From an uncultured Thermomicrobia bacterium (GTDB lineage Bacteria; Chloroflexota; Chloroflexia; Thermomicrobiales; JALYUS01), in NCBI GenBank assembly GCA_937968015.1, contig CALBSO010000038.1, forward strand, positions 1 to 27,748: DNA of 27,748 nucleotides. Reading direction: 5' to 3'. The notes beneath the pieces are model-generated. The model was not told where the DNA came from. It ran no database searches and saw nothing but the letters and a program-made list of their open reading frames with translations. The translations under genes were made by a program, and so were the position numbers. Each line of letters starts with the position of its first letter. Positions within the stretch are counted from its first letter, which is position 1. This document shows, in pieces, positions 14,303-21,457 of the stretch.

Positions 14303-15439
14303 TTACAGGAGCAACCGCTGTTCCGCGCCCGCAAGCAAGGCACGGAGGCGGTCGGCGCGGAGATGGTAGTAGAGGCGGTGCTCGTCGCGCCGGATGTCCA
14401 CGAGATCGAGTTTTTTCAGGCCACTCAAGTGATGTGAGACGGTCGCGATGCTGAGGCCGAGCAGTTCCGCCAGTTCCTGCCCATAACGGGGCGCCGCGAT
14501 GAGCAACTGAATGAGCGTCCAGCGCGCCGGATCGGCGAGCAGGCGGTAGATATCCTGATAGGTCTCCGGCGGCGCGATCTCCGGCACGATCGCGCCCGGT
14601 TCCGTCGGTGAATGGTTGGGGGCGGACAGCAGCATGTCCGCGCCGTACGCGACGGCACAGACCGCGAGATCGCGCGTCGCGTCCGGCGCGCGATCGGGCA
14701 TCATCGTCACCCAACCATCGCCGAGGAATGCCGACGGCCAGAAGAGCAGGCGCGGTGTGCCGCGCGCGTACCGCCCCGCGTCCGGCAGATGCGCGGCGAC
14801 AAAACCCGTCGGATCGTCGGCGTAGACCGCCCGCATGCGCGCCTCGGCGGCCCGCCCCGCCGCATGGAGTTCGGGGAGGAGCGGTGCAAAGAGATCATCG
14901 AACAATTCGACCAGCAGGTCCGCGAGTCGCTGCCGTGTGCGTGCCGGATGCGTGACAACATCCACGATACGCAGGGGATCGGACGGTGTGGGAGAGAGGA
15001 ACCGCTGCACATACTCCATCGCCCATCCGGGATCGCCCACGAGCGATCGGAGCACGCCGGGACTGCGCGGTGCGTCCGCACGCAAGGTCCCCCCACACGC
15101 GAGTGCATGGGCGACGACCGCCGCATCCGGCAGCGCGCGAAGCGCCGCGATCAGCGCATCGGGGTCGTTGGCATCCGCCAGCGCCCACACCACATCGAAC
15201 GCGAGCGCCCCCATCGGGAATGCCGCATCGAAAAAGGAGCGAACCGCACGGTTTCGCTCCTGTTCCTGCTCGATGAGCAGGAACGGCCGGAAAAGGAGCC
15301 GTGATCCCGCCTCGCTCCCGCTGCCGATGTTGTTCGCAAACAGATAGAGACCAAGCAGACAGTCCGCCAGCGGCACGCACGCGAATGTCACGCGCTCATT
15401 CCATATCGCTTGCTCTTCCGGCAATGTAACGCGAATCAT
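14303..15439 (-). CDS. ArsR-type HTH regulator with large N-terminal domain
   Basis: A protein of about 378 aa with a C-terminal winged helix and a long N-terminal domain of unknown ligand. The winged helix (last 90 residues) reads DIYRLLADPARWTLIQLL, ELAELLGLSIATVSHHLSGL (recognition helix) and DIRRDEHRLYYHLRADRL, typical of ArsR/SmtB repressors. No metal-binding Cys pair is seen in it. The N-terminal 280 residues resemble the DUF5937-type extension found in actinobacterial and Chloroflexota ArsR proteins. The start is uncertain: ATG 15439 has only a weak GGAG four bases upstream, while an in-frame ATG at 15490 has GGAGG upstream, in which case 17 repeat-encoded residues would be added. It is downstream of the MoxR gene on the same strand. 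Confidence 0.82.
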   Translation of the reverse strand: MIRVTLPEEQAIWNERVTFACVPLADCLLGLYLFANNIGSGSEAGSRLLFRPFLLIEQEQERNRAVRSFFDAAFPMGALAFDVVWALADANDPDALIAALRALPDAAVVAHALACGGTLRADAPRSPGVLRSLVGDPGWAMEYVQRFLSPTPSDPLRIVDVVTHPARTRQRLADLLVELFDDLFAPLLPELHAAGRAAEARMRAVYADDPTGFVAAHLPDAGRYARGTPRLLFWPSAFLGDGWVTMMPDRAPDATRDLAVCAVAYGADMLLSAPNHSPTEPGAIVPEIAPPETYQDIYRLLADPARWTLIQLLIAAPRYGQELAELLGLSIATVSHHLSGLKKLDLVDIRRDEHRLYYHLRADRLRALLAGAEQRLLL

Positions 15440-15441
15440 CG

Positions 15442-15527
15442 GACTCCGGGACCGAGGACTCAAGTCAGCGGAGAGGGAACTGAGCCGCATTGCTCATTGC
15501 TCAGTCCTCCGTCCCCCGTCCTCAGTC
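15442..15527. repeat. 7-bp repeat arrays flanking the start of the ArsR-type gene
   Basis: The 15490-15527 segment carries two TTGCTCA units, then CTCAGTC CTCCGTC CCCCGTC CTCAGTC in one 7-bp register. The 15442-15462 segment carries degenerate inverse units (GACTCCG GGACCGA GGACTCA). 15449-15460 and 15503-15514 are complementary at 11 of 12 bases. The CTCAGTC unit is the same as at 5315-5348, and the placement at a gene start is the same. Confidence 0.75.
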
Positions 15528-15536
15528 CTACGCGCG

Positions 15537-16574
15537 TTACGCGTTCACCAACTCTGGCACCGCCGCGATCACATCCGAGATAATGTCATCCGGCGTGATG
15601 CGCTCCGCCTCGCCCTCGAAGTTGAGGATGATACGGTGCCGCAGGGCCGGATAGGCGACGGCGCGGACATCATCATGCGCCACCGCCAATCGCTCGGACA
15701 AGAGCGCGCGAATCTTCCCCGCGAGGATCATCGCCTGCGCGCCGCGCGGGCTGGAACCATATCGCACGAAGCGGCGCACGCTCTCCGGCGCACCTGCTTG
15801 CTCCGGGTGCGTCGCGAGCAGCAGTTGCACCGCGTAGTCGTTGATGTGGCTGGCGACGGGCACCTCGCGCGCCAGATCGCCCATGCGGATGATGTCAATG
15901 CCCGTCGCGACGGTGTTCACCTCCGGCGTGAAGCCGCCCGTTGTGCGGCGGAGGATTTCGCTCAACTCCTCGGCGCGCGGGAAGCCGACGACGAGTTTGA
16001 ACATGAAGCGGTCGAGTTGCGCCTCGGGCAGCGGGTATGTCCCCTCCATCTCCAACGGGTTCTGCGTCGCGAGGACGAAGAAGGGGCGGTTGATCGGATA
16101 GATCGTGTTCGCGACGGTGACGGTGCGCTCCTGCATCGCTTCGAGCAGGGCAGATTGCGTCTTCGGCGTGGCGCGGTTGATTTCGTCCGCGAGGATCATA
16201 TTCGCGAAGACCGGGCCGGGCTGGAACTGGAACATCCGCCGCCCCACCTCGTTTTCGGCGAGGATGTTCGTGCCTGTGATGTCGGCGGGCATCAGGTCCG
16301 GTGTGAACTGGATGCGGCTGAACTGGAGATCGAGCGCGTCCGCGAAGGTGCGGATGAGCATCGTCTTACCGAGGCCGGGCACGCCCTCGAGGAGCGCGTG
16401 GCTCCCCGCGATCATGCAGGTGAGGACAGCCCGCACGACCTCCTCCTGCCCGACCATCAAGTTCGCGACCTCCGCTTCGAGGCGGAAGGCGATCTCGCGG
16501 AACTGCTCCGGCGTGAGCATCGGCGGCGGCTCGGGGTTATAGGGAGTCGGCTGGTTGGTGTAGAAATGTGACAC
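15537..16574 (-). CDS. MoxR family AAA+ ATPase
   Basis: A 345-aa AAA+ ATPase of the MoxR family; these act as chaperones that help mature or insert metal cofactors in partner proteins, usually together with DUF58 and VWA proteins. Seen: Walker A GVPGLGKT (64-71), Walker B ILADEINRA (Asp130-Glu131), sensor 1 in PFFVLATQNPLEMEGTYPLPEAQLDRF, and the arginine-bearing lid RRFVRYGSSPRGAQA. The start is GTG 16574 with GAGGT six bases upstream; the first 20 residues are Pro-rich and variable. Unusually, no DUF58 or VWA gene is adjacent: downstream is an ArsR-type regulator and upstream a GNAT gene. Confidence 0.93.
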   Translation of the reverse strand: MSHFYTNQPTPYNPEPPPMLTPEQFREIAFRLEAEVANLMVGQEEVVRAVLTCMIAGSHALLEGVPGLGKTMLIRTFADALDLQFSRIQFTPDLMPADITGTNILAENEVGRRMFQFQPGPVFANMILADEINRATPKTQSALLEAMQERTVTVANTIYPINRPFFVLATQNPLEMEGTYPLPEAQLDRFMFKLVVGFPRAEELSEILRRTTGGFTPEVNTVATGIDIIRMGDLAREVPVASHINDYAVQLLLATHPEQAGAPESVRRFVRYGSSPRGAQAMILAGKIRALLSERLAVAHDDVRAVAYPALRHRIILNFEGEAERITPDDIISDVIAAVPELVNA

Positions 16575-16644
16575 GCGCTACCTCAGTTTCAGCAATGCGA
16601 CACCCACAAGCGGCCGTTGATGAGCGGTCTGCGTCGCTAGTATA

Positions 16645-17145
16645 TCAGCGACCTCCGCTTCCCGCCTCACTCCCCCTTCGGGCGCGGGCGCCCTTTGGGC
16701 AGGACAGGGGAGGGGCCGGGGATGAGGGCCGCCCCGGTTCCTTCACCATTCCCGCGTAATCCTTGCGTAGGTAGTGGTTCTCCATCACAAACGCGACGCG
16801 CCAGCCGTGCCGCTCGTAGAAGCGTTGCGCGGGGCCGTCATGCCGTGTGTCCAGGGTGAGTTTATGCGCGCCGTGTGCCGTGCCCCATTCCTCGAACGCC
16901 TGCAATAACCGCGCACCGAGACCGTTATTTCGCTCTTTCTCCGTCACCATCAGTTCGCCCAGATGCGCGACACCCGCGCCCAGGCTGCACGTCGCGGCCC
17001 CAACCACTCTTCCATCCCGTTCCGCCGTAATGACGCACTTTCCATCCGTCCACGGCTCGGGATCAATCGCCTTCCATTCCGCGTTGAGAAATGCGCGCAC
17101 ACGCTCGTCGCTTGTCCCGTCATATATCGTAATCTCCGTCTCCAC
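16645..17145 (-). CDS. GNAT family N-acetyltransferase with repeat-encoded C-terminal tail
   Basis: A 166-aa GNAT-fold protein that transfers an acetyl group from acetyl-CoA to an unknown amine. The acetyl-CoA loop RNNGLGARLL follows the strand LGELMVTEKE (about residues 62-81), and FYERHGWRVAFVMENHYLRKD is the usual final strand and helix. The fold ends near residue 135; residues 137-166 (Pro/Ser/Arg/Gly-rich) are encoded by a GC-rich intergenic-type repeat (16666-16722) read through to a chance stop. The start is GTG 17145, with AAAGGAG four bases upstream; the in-frame upstream start at 17181 is rejected. It is divergent from the glycosyltransferase gene with only 36 bases between starts. 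Confidence 0.85.
   Translation of the reverse strand: METEITIYDGTSDERVRAFLNAEWKAIDPEPWTDGKCVITAERDGRVVGAATCSLGAGVAHLGELMVTEKERNNGLGARLLQAFEEWGTAHGAHKLTLDTRHDGPAQRFYERHGWRVAFVMENHYLRKDYAGMVKEPGRPSSPAPPLSCPKGARARRGSEAGSGGR
16684..16703. repeat. Dispersed GC-rich repeat, copy 1
   Basis: GCGGGCGCCCTTTGGGCAGG, part of a larger G/C-rich block inside the 3' end of the GNAT gene. It matches 21418-21437 at 18 of 20 bases and includes a CCC-TTT-GGG mini-palindrome. It is probably part of an intergenic repeat family. Confidence 0.6.
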
Positions 17146-17168
17146 CGTGCTCCTTTCCGCGCGGCGAG

Positions 17169-17181
17169 TATACTGCGCCAC
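17169..17181 (+). promoter_or_regulatory. Putative -10 box giving a leaderless glycosyltransferase mRNA
   Basis: TATACT (17169-17174) lies seven bases before the ATG at 17182. With normal start-site choice, transcription would begin at or next to the A of the ATG, so the mRNA would have no leader. This fits the absence of any ribosome-binding site before this gene. No clear -35 box is seen. Confidence 0.45.
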
Positions 17182-18015
17182 ATGGAATCGTTACGACTGC
17201 CAAGCGTCTCGGTCGTCATCCCCGCCTATAACGAGGGGCGCGTGATTGCCCGCTGCCTTGGCTCGCTCATGGATCAGACGCACCGCCCGCGCGAGGTCAT
17301 CGTCGTAGACGACGGCTCGACGGACGGCACGCCGGAGATCGTGCGCGGCTTCGGCGGCGTGATGTTGCTCGAACAGTCGCACGAGGGGAGCGGCGCGGCG
17401 CGGAACCGGGGCGCTCATGCCGCGACGGGCGACGTGCTCTGCTTCGTGGACGCCGATATGCGCTTCGCGCGCGACTTTCTTGCCCGCCTCGTCGTGCCCA
17501 TCGCGAAGGGCGATGCCATTGGCGCATTCCACGCGACGGAGTACGTCGCGAACCCGCAGGAGCGATGGGCACGCCTCTGGAATGTCAACCAGCGCCTGCC
17601 GATTACCCGCAAACTGCCGGATGATTACCCCGACCGGCAGGCGGTCTTCCGCGCCGTCCGTCGCGACGCCTTCCTCAAGGCAGGCGGCTTCATCGCCGGT
17701 GGCTACGATGACGACCGCTCGCTGGCGGAACGGCTCGGCACGCTGGCCGTCGCCGCTCCGGGCGCGGTCTGCTACCACACCAACCCGGCGCGGCTGCGCG
17801 AAATCTACGGCCAAGCCCGCTGGATCGGCGCGAGCAACGCTGTACCGCAGACCGCGAGCGAATTCTGGCGCTACTGTCCGCTCAACCCGCGCGGCAAAGG
17901 CTGGCGCGCCCTCACCCGCCCCGGCGAACGTGCCCTGCCCCTCTTCCGCGTCGTCTACGGCGCGGGCATCTGCGCCGGTATGCGCCGCGCCCATCGTGGC
18001 CGCATGACGAAGTGA
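17182..18015 (+). CDS. Family 2 glycosyltransferase
   Basis: A 277-aa inverting glycosyltransferase of the GT-A fold. The N-terminal strand SVSVVIPAYNEGRVIARCL, the VIVVDDGSTDGTPEIV nucleotide-sugar site, GSGAARNRGAHAATGDV and the metal-binding CFVDADMRF are textbook family 2 features, followed by AFRAVRRDAFLKAGGF and the acidic GGYDDDRSLAERL before the catalytic end. No long membrane helix is present; a mild hydrophobic segment near the C-terminus (LFRVVYGAGICAGM) could sit at the membrane. Donor and acceptor are unknown. There is no ribosome-binding site; a -10 box directly upstream suggests a leaderless mRNA. It converges on the MFS gene, separated by a hairpin. Confidence 0.9.
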   Translation: MESLRLPSVSVVIPAYNEGRVIARCLGSLMDQTHRPREVIVVDDGSTDGTPEIVRGFGGVMLLEQSHEGSGAARNRGAHAATGDVLCFVDADMRFARDFLARLVVPIAKGDAIGAFHATEYVANPQERWARLWNVNQRLPITRKLPDDYPDRQAVFRAVRRDAFLKAGGFIAGGYDDDRSLAERLGTLAVAAPGAVCYHTNPARLREIYGQARWIGASNAVPQTASEFWRYCPLNPRGKGWRALTRPGERALPLFRVVYGAGICAGMRRAHRGRMTK

Positions 18016-18028
18016 TCGGGGCGGGGAC

Positions 18029-18064
18029 TGAACCACAAAGGTACATCTGTGCCTCTGTGGTTCA
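18029..18064. terminator. Inverted repeat between convergent genes (ACCACAAAGG type)
   Basis: TGAACCACAAAGG (18029-18041), ten-base loop, CCTCTGTGGTTCA (18052-18064); 12 of 13 bases pair. It lies just after the glycosyltransferase stop, and contains the MFS stop codon (18064-18062, minus strand). It probably ends transcription in both directions, although no long T-run follows. The left arm recurs exactly at 20627-20639. Confidence 0.5.
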
Positions 18065-19777
18065 ATCAGTTCTCGGTGCCTCTCCTCGTGCGGTGGATGG
18101 CGGACTTTCCGGCATGTGTGTGGGAGCGGCGGCAACGGGCATATGCGGCGCGTACTCCCCGTTTTCGGTCGGAGTCTGTGCGGTCGCTGGCGCCAGCAAG
18201 GGATCGGGGGCGGCTTCGGGTTGTCCACTCGGCGTTGCGGGCATCGGTGCGCCCTGGTTCGCCATCTGCCGCCGCAGGCTCTGCCGTGGCAGCAGGAGAC
18301 TGACCACGGCGGCAAGGGCTGTCCCAAACGTCAGCAGTTTGAAAACATCGCTGACCGCGTATGTCCCGGCGAGGAGGGAAAGGTTCGCGGGAGGGCGGGC
18401 GCCGGACGCGGTGGCGACCTGCACGATGTTCGACGCATGGATCGTCACTCGCTGCACGAGGATCGTCGTCACGACGGCGGTGCCGACCGAGGAGAAGATC
18501 TGCGCGGAGGCATTGTAGAGCGAGTTCGCCTTCGGCAAGGCGCGGCCCGTGATCGCGCCGAGGGCGACGGTCTGCAAGGGCAGGTTCGAGAAGCCGAAGC
18601 CGATGCCACGCAGGAAGAGGATCGGCACGAAAAACCACGCGCCGCTCTCCGGTTTGACGTAAATGAGCCAGATCGTCGCCGCAGTCAAAATCCCCATGCC
18701 CGCCACTGCGATAGCGCGCGGGCCGATCCGGTCATAGAGACGGCTGGCGAATTGGATGCCAACGATCGCGCCGATCCCTTGCCCCATCAGAATGAGGCCG
18801 GTATGCACCGCGCTGTTGCCCTGGAACTGCTGCAAGAAGATGGGGATGAGCAGGAAGCTGCCGAAGATGATCCCGCGCACGACCCACGTCACGACCGAGG
18901 CGATGCCGAAATCTCGCGTCGCCAGGAGGCGGAGATCGAGTACCGGATCGGTGACGACAAATAACTCAAGCACCGCGAAGAGCGCGAGCAGCGCGACGCC
19001 CGCAGCGAGGAGCATCCAGACAAGCCAGTATCCCCAGCCATTGATGACGCCGTTCGGGTTCGCGGCGGTGATCGAGCCACCTCTGGTCTGGCTGACGACC
19101 ACGAAGGCATAGACGACGAGAATGACACCGACAATCGAGAGGAAAAGCCCGCCGTAATCGAACCGGGCAGGCACCGTGCCGGGAGCCGCCTTTTCGTCCG
19201 GTCGGAGAATCCGCGCGGCCAGGAAGACGGCGAAGATACCGACGGGGACATTGATGAAGAAGATGCCCGGCCACTTGATGCCGCTATCCACGATCAGGCC
19301 GCCGACCGTCGGGCCGAGCGCCGGGGCAAAGAGGACCGGGATCGCGATCACGGCGGAGCTCGCCGCTCGCTCCTCTGGAGGGAACGCGCCGAACGCGATG
19401 GTCGCGGCGAGCGGGAAGAGCATTCCGCCGCCAATCCCCTGCATGAGTCGGAAGATGATCAGGAGGTTCAGGCCCGCCGAGCCGGTAGCGATCTCCTTCG
19501 ACAACCCGCACAACAGACTGCCGACGGTGAAGACCGCGAGGGCGAGCATGAAGACGCGTTTGATCCCGAACCGGTTGCCGAGGTAGCCCGCCACGGGGAT
19601 CACCGCCGCCTGAGCGAGGATGTACCCCGTGACGATCCACTGGACACCGTTGATGTTCGTCTTGAAGTCCCGCTCCATTGCGACAAGCGCGACATTGACG
19701 ATCGTCGAGTCCAGCACGACCATGAAGAGCGCGAGCGCGGCAGTCAGTGCGACGGCATATTTGTATTGAATCTTCAC
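18062..19777 (-). CDS. DHA2 family MFS drug exporter (EmrB/QacA type)
   Basis: A 571-aa proton-driven exporter with 14 predicted membrane helices, as in EmrB and QacA. Seen: LDSTIVNVALVAME in helix 1 (motif D1), GYLGNRFGIKRVF between helices 2 and 3 (motif A), FRLMQGIGGGMLFPL and the motif C-like PALGPTVGGLI. After the last helix a Pro/Ala-rich hydrophilic tail of about 65 residues follows; its end comes from the hairpin 18029-18064. The start is GTG 19777, with AAAGGA about ten bases upstream. It is encoded directly after the TetR gene on the same strand, so it is very likely the exporter controlled by that repressor. Substrates are probably hydrophobic or cationic toxic compounds. Confidence 0.93.
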   Translation of the reverse strand: MKIQYKYAVALTAALALFMVVLDSTIVNVALVAMERDFKTNINGVQWIVTGYILAQAAVIPVAGYLGNRFGIKRVFMLALAVFTVGSLLCGLSKEIATGSAGLNLLIIFRLMQGIGGGMLFPLAATIAFGAFPPEERAASSAVIAIPVLFAPALGPTVGGLIVDSGIKWPGIFFINVPVGIFAVFLAARILRPDEKAAPGTVPARFDYGGLFLSIVGVILVVYAFVVVSQTRGGSITAANPNGVINGWGYWLVWMLLAAGVALLALFAVLELFVVTDPVLDLRLLATRDFGIASVVTWVVRGIIFGSFLLIPIFLQQFQGNSAVHTGLILMGQGIGAIVGIQFASRLYDRIGPRAIAVAGMGILTAATIWLIYVKPESGAWFFVPILFLRGIGFGFSNLPLQTVALGAITGRALPKANSLYNASAQIFSSVGTAVVTTILVQRVTIHASNIVQVATASGARPPANLSLLAGTYAVSDVFKLLTFGTALAAVVSLLLPRQSLRRQMANQGAPMPATPSGQPEAAPDPLLAPATAQTPTENGEYAPHMPVAAAPTHMPESPPSTARGEAPRTD

Positions 19778-19860
19778 CGGGTTCGGGTCCTTTCACGTAG
19801 TCGGGCAGCACAGGGATGGGAGCGTTTTTGCCTGGGCGAAACCTCTGCTTTCTTGATGGC

Positions 19861-19878
19861 GGCAGGCGAAAGCCTGCC
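19861..19878. repeat. GAAA-loop hairpin between the TetR and MFS genes
   Basis: GGCAGGC, GAAA, GCCTGCC: a perfect 7-bp stem (the loop reads TTTC on the minus-strand mRNA) in the 113-base gap between TetR and MFS. There is no T-run. It may tune expression of the exporter relative to its repressor. Nothing else is recognised in the gap. Confidence 0.5.
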
Positions 19879-19890
19879 ACCACCGACAGC

Positions 19891-20544
19891 TTACCGGTTC
19901 AATCGCACTGGAATGCGCTCCGGGGCGGATCGGCGCTTCCCCTTATGGTCACTCGCACATGATGGGTCGGCATGCAGGAACGCCAGCATCATCGCGAGGA
20001 CGCGTTCCGGTGGAATCGTCATCCCGAAGACGGAGCGGCCGAGCATCACGCCGAGCATGACGCTCTGGATCAGGGCAGCGGCGCCCTCCGGGTCGTTGGC
20101 GCGGATGTGACCCGCCGCAGCGTCCCGCGCGATTTCTTCCGCGAGACGGGCGCGCATCTCGCGGAAGAAATCGTGCATGCGCACGGCGATCTCCGGGCGT
20201 ACCATCGCCTGCGCCATCAGGTGCAGGAAGAGAAGGGAGAGTTGCTGCTTCTCATGTTGAACGGCCGCGTTATGCAGCGTAAACGCCAATCGCTCCTCGA
20301 AGGGCGTTCCCTCCGGCATCAGCGGTTCGAGATTTTCGCGGATGCGCCGCGCCGCGCGCTCAAAAACAGCAAAGAGCAGATCGTCCTTATCCTTGAAGTG
20401 ATACGTCAGGACGCGGTTGGATATTCCGGCGGCGCGGCAAATCTCCGCGAACGTCGTGTGCTCCCACCCCCGCCGCGCGACCAGCGGCTCCAACGCATCC
20501 AGGATTTGCGCGCGGCGCATCGAGCGGACATCAAGCCGAGACAT
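19891..20544 (-). CDS. TetR/AcrR family transcriptional regulator
   Basis: A 217-aa regulator with the TetR layout: an N-terminal DNA-binding domain (about 8-55: RRAQILDALEPLVARRGW, TTFAEICRAAGISNRVLTYHF, KDDLLFAVFE) and an all-helical C-terminal ligand and dimer domain. It lies immediately upstream of the DHA2 exporter on the same strand, so it probably represses itself and the exporter until a toxic ligand binds. The promoter upstream (20590-20619) carries a palindrome on the -10 box that fits an operator. The ATG has GAAGGGG about eight bases upstream. Confidence 0.92.
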   Translation of the reverse strand: MSRLDVRSMRRAQILDALEPLVARRGWEHTTFAEICRAAGISNRVLTYHFKDKDDLLFAVFERAARRIRENLEPLMPEGTPFEERLAFTLHNAAVQHEKQQLSLLFLHLMAQAMVRPEIAVRMHDFFREMRARLAEEIARDAAAGHIRANDPEGAAALIQSVMLGVMLGRSVFGMTIPPERVLAMMLAFLHADPSCASDHKGKRRSAPERIPVRLNR

Positions 20545-20584
20545 TCAATGGCCCCTTCCCACATATGGAAGTATCCAATCCGGT

Positions 20585-20604
20585 ATGGGAGCATACACTC
20601 CCAT
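20585..20604. promoter_or_regulatory. Putative TetR operator palindrome
   Basis: ATGGGAG, six bases, CTCCCAT: a perfect 7-bp inverted repeat, with a looser outer CCGGT / ACCGG pair. It covers the -10 box of the promoter at 20590-20619, the usual place for TetR-type repression, 41 bases upstream of the tetR start. Confidence 0.6.
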
Positions 20605-20619
20605 TACACCGGCTGTCAA
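20590..20619 (-). promoter_or_regulatory. Sigma-70 promoter of the TetR/MFS unit
   Basis: On the minus strand, perfect TTGACA (20619-20614), 18 bases, TATGCT (20595-20590). Transcription would start near 20583, leaving a leader of about 40 bases. The -10 box lies inside the palindrome 20585-20604. Confidence 0.6.
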
Positions 20620-20626
20620 AGGGCTT

Positions 20627-20639
20627 TGAACCACAAAGG
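20627..20639. repeat. TGAACCACAAAGG repeat, second copy
   Basis: Identical to 18029-18041 and likewise next to a gene boundary, eight bases upstream of the -35 box of the TetR promoter. Its centre CTTTG-AACCA-CAAAG is itself a small palindrome. Confidence 0.55.
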
Positions 20640-20661
20640 CGCGAAAGACCCTCCTCTCCAT

Positions 20662-20711
20662 TCTCCATCGCCCTTTCGCTTCGATATCAGAAGATTAATC
20701 GGCGATGGAGA
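20662..20711. repeat. Inverted repeat upstream of the PaiB-like gene
   Basis: TCTCCATCGCC (20662-20672) and GGCGATGGAGA (20701-20711) pair perfectly over 11 bases around a 28-base loop. It lies between the TetR promoter and the next gene's putative -10 box (TATGAT, 20760-20765). Function unknown. Confidence 0.5.
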
Positions 20712-20759
20712 GGAGAGCACCTGGGTGGATCTCCGCGTGCCGGATGTTCCCGGAGCGAG

Positions 20760-20765
20760 TATGAT
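20760..20765 (+). promoter_or_regulatory. Putative -10 box of the PaiB-like gene
   Basis: TATGAT (5/6), with no clear -35 box. Transcription would start near 20772, just before the AAGGAGGG ribosome-binding site at 20777-20784. Confidence 0.3.
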
Positions 20766-20787
20766 TCCTGTGGGGAAGGAGGGAGCG

Positions 20788-21405
20788 ATGTACCGCTCGG
20801 AGAAATACCCCGTGGACCCGGAGGCGGTCGCGGCGTTCGTCGCCGGGCAGCGGCATGGTCATCTGATCGCGACGCCACCCGGCGGCCATCCGCAGGTCAG
20901 CATTCTGCCGTTTGTGAAGATGGGCGATGAAATCGAACTGCATTGTGTCCAGGAAGACCCGACCTTCGCCGCCGTGCGGGCGAATCCGCGTGTCACCTTC
21001 TTCGTCTCGGATTTTCTCGCTGCCTCGCGCCATGACTGGGTGGATCCGCAGGACGCCGCACGCGCCACGCTCAATTTTCGTGCCGTCTCCTTCGCGTGCG
21101 AGGCGACGACCTCCACGGACCCGGGCGATGTCGCCGCCGCCCTCGCCCGGCTGCTCGTGGCGTACGAGCCGGGCGCGGCGTATGAGCCGATTGTGGATGG
21201 CGATTTCTATGGCCCGCGCATCCGGCGGCTGGCGACGATCCGCCTGCGCATCGTGGCAACCGACGCCAAGTTCAAGGTCGGCCCCGCCGCGTCTGTCGCA
21301 GTGAAGCGGAGCGTCGTCGCCGGACTGCGGACGCGCGGCGAACCGGGCGATGGTCGCGCTGCCGACGTGATCGAGGCGACGCTGCCGGAAGAATACGCGC
21401 GATAG
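20788..21405 (+). CDS. PaiB-like FMN-binding split-barrel protein
   Basis: A 205-aa flavin-binding split-barrel protein most like PaiB, described in bacilli as an FMN-binding negative regulator. Seen: an N-terminal VDPEAVAAFVAGQRHGHLIATPPGG, the HPQVSILPFVKM strand, ELHCVQEDPTFAAVRANPRVTFFVSD, and a C-terminal RIVATDAKFKVGPAASVAVKRSVVAGL, a place where PaiB proteins have their K-x-K-x-SQN end; here it is altered (KFKVGPAAS). This block and the WY pattern of classical PaiB are not fully kept, so a general PPOX-type oxidoreductase is possible. The start is ATG 20788, with AAGGAGGG; a much longer open frame upstream lacks any support. It is followed 52 bases later by a GNAT gene, probably in one operon; the paiA partner in bacilli is also a GNAT protein. 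Confidence 0.7.
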   Translation: MYRSEKYPVDPEAVAAFVAGQRHGHLIATPPGGHPQVSILPFVKMGDEIELHCVQEDPTFAAVRANPRVTFFVSDFLAASRHDWVDPQDAARATLNFRAVSFACEATTSTDPGDVAAALARLLVAYEPGAAYEPIVDGDFYGPRIRRLATIRLRIVATDAKFKVGPAASVAVKRSVVAGLRTRGEPGDGRAADVIEATLPEEYAR

Positions 21406-21417
21406 CGAAGCGAGAGA

Positions 21418-21437
21418 GCGGGTGCTCTTTGGGCAGG
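21418..21437. repeat. Dispersed GC-rich repeat, copy 2
   Basis: GCGGGTGCTCTTTGGGCAGG, 18 of 20 bases identical to 16684-16703. It sits in the 52-base gap between the PaiB-like and GNAT genes. Confidence 0.6.
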
Positions 21438-21457
21438 GGGGTGAGGAAAGGAGAACC

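Noticed and set aside
15636..16571. A 311-codon open frame opposite the MoxR gene
   Set aside because: The composition is typical of an antisense frame, and all AAA+ motifs are on the other strand.
19972..20787. Long upstream extension of the PaiB-like frame across the TetR gene
   Set aside because: It runs antisense to the TetR gene and through its promoter; the ATG at 20788 has a strong ribosome-binding site.
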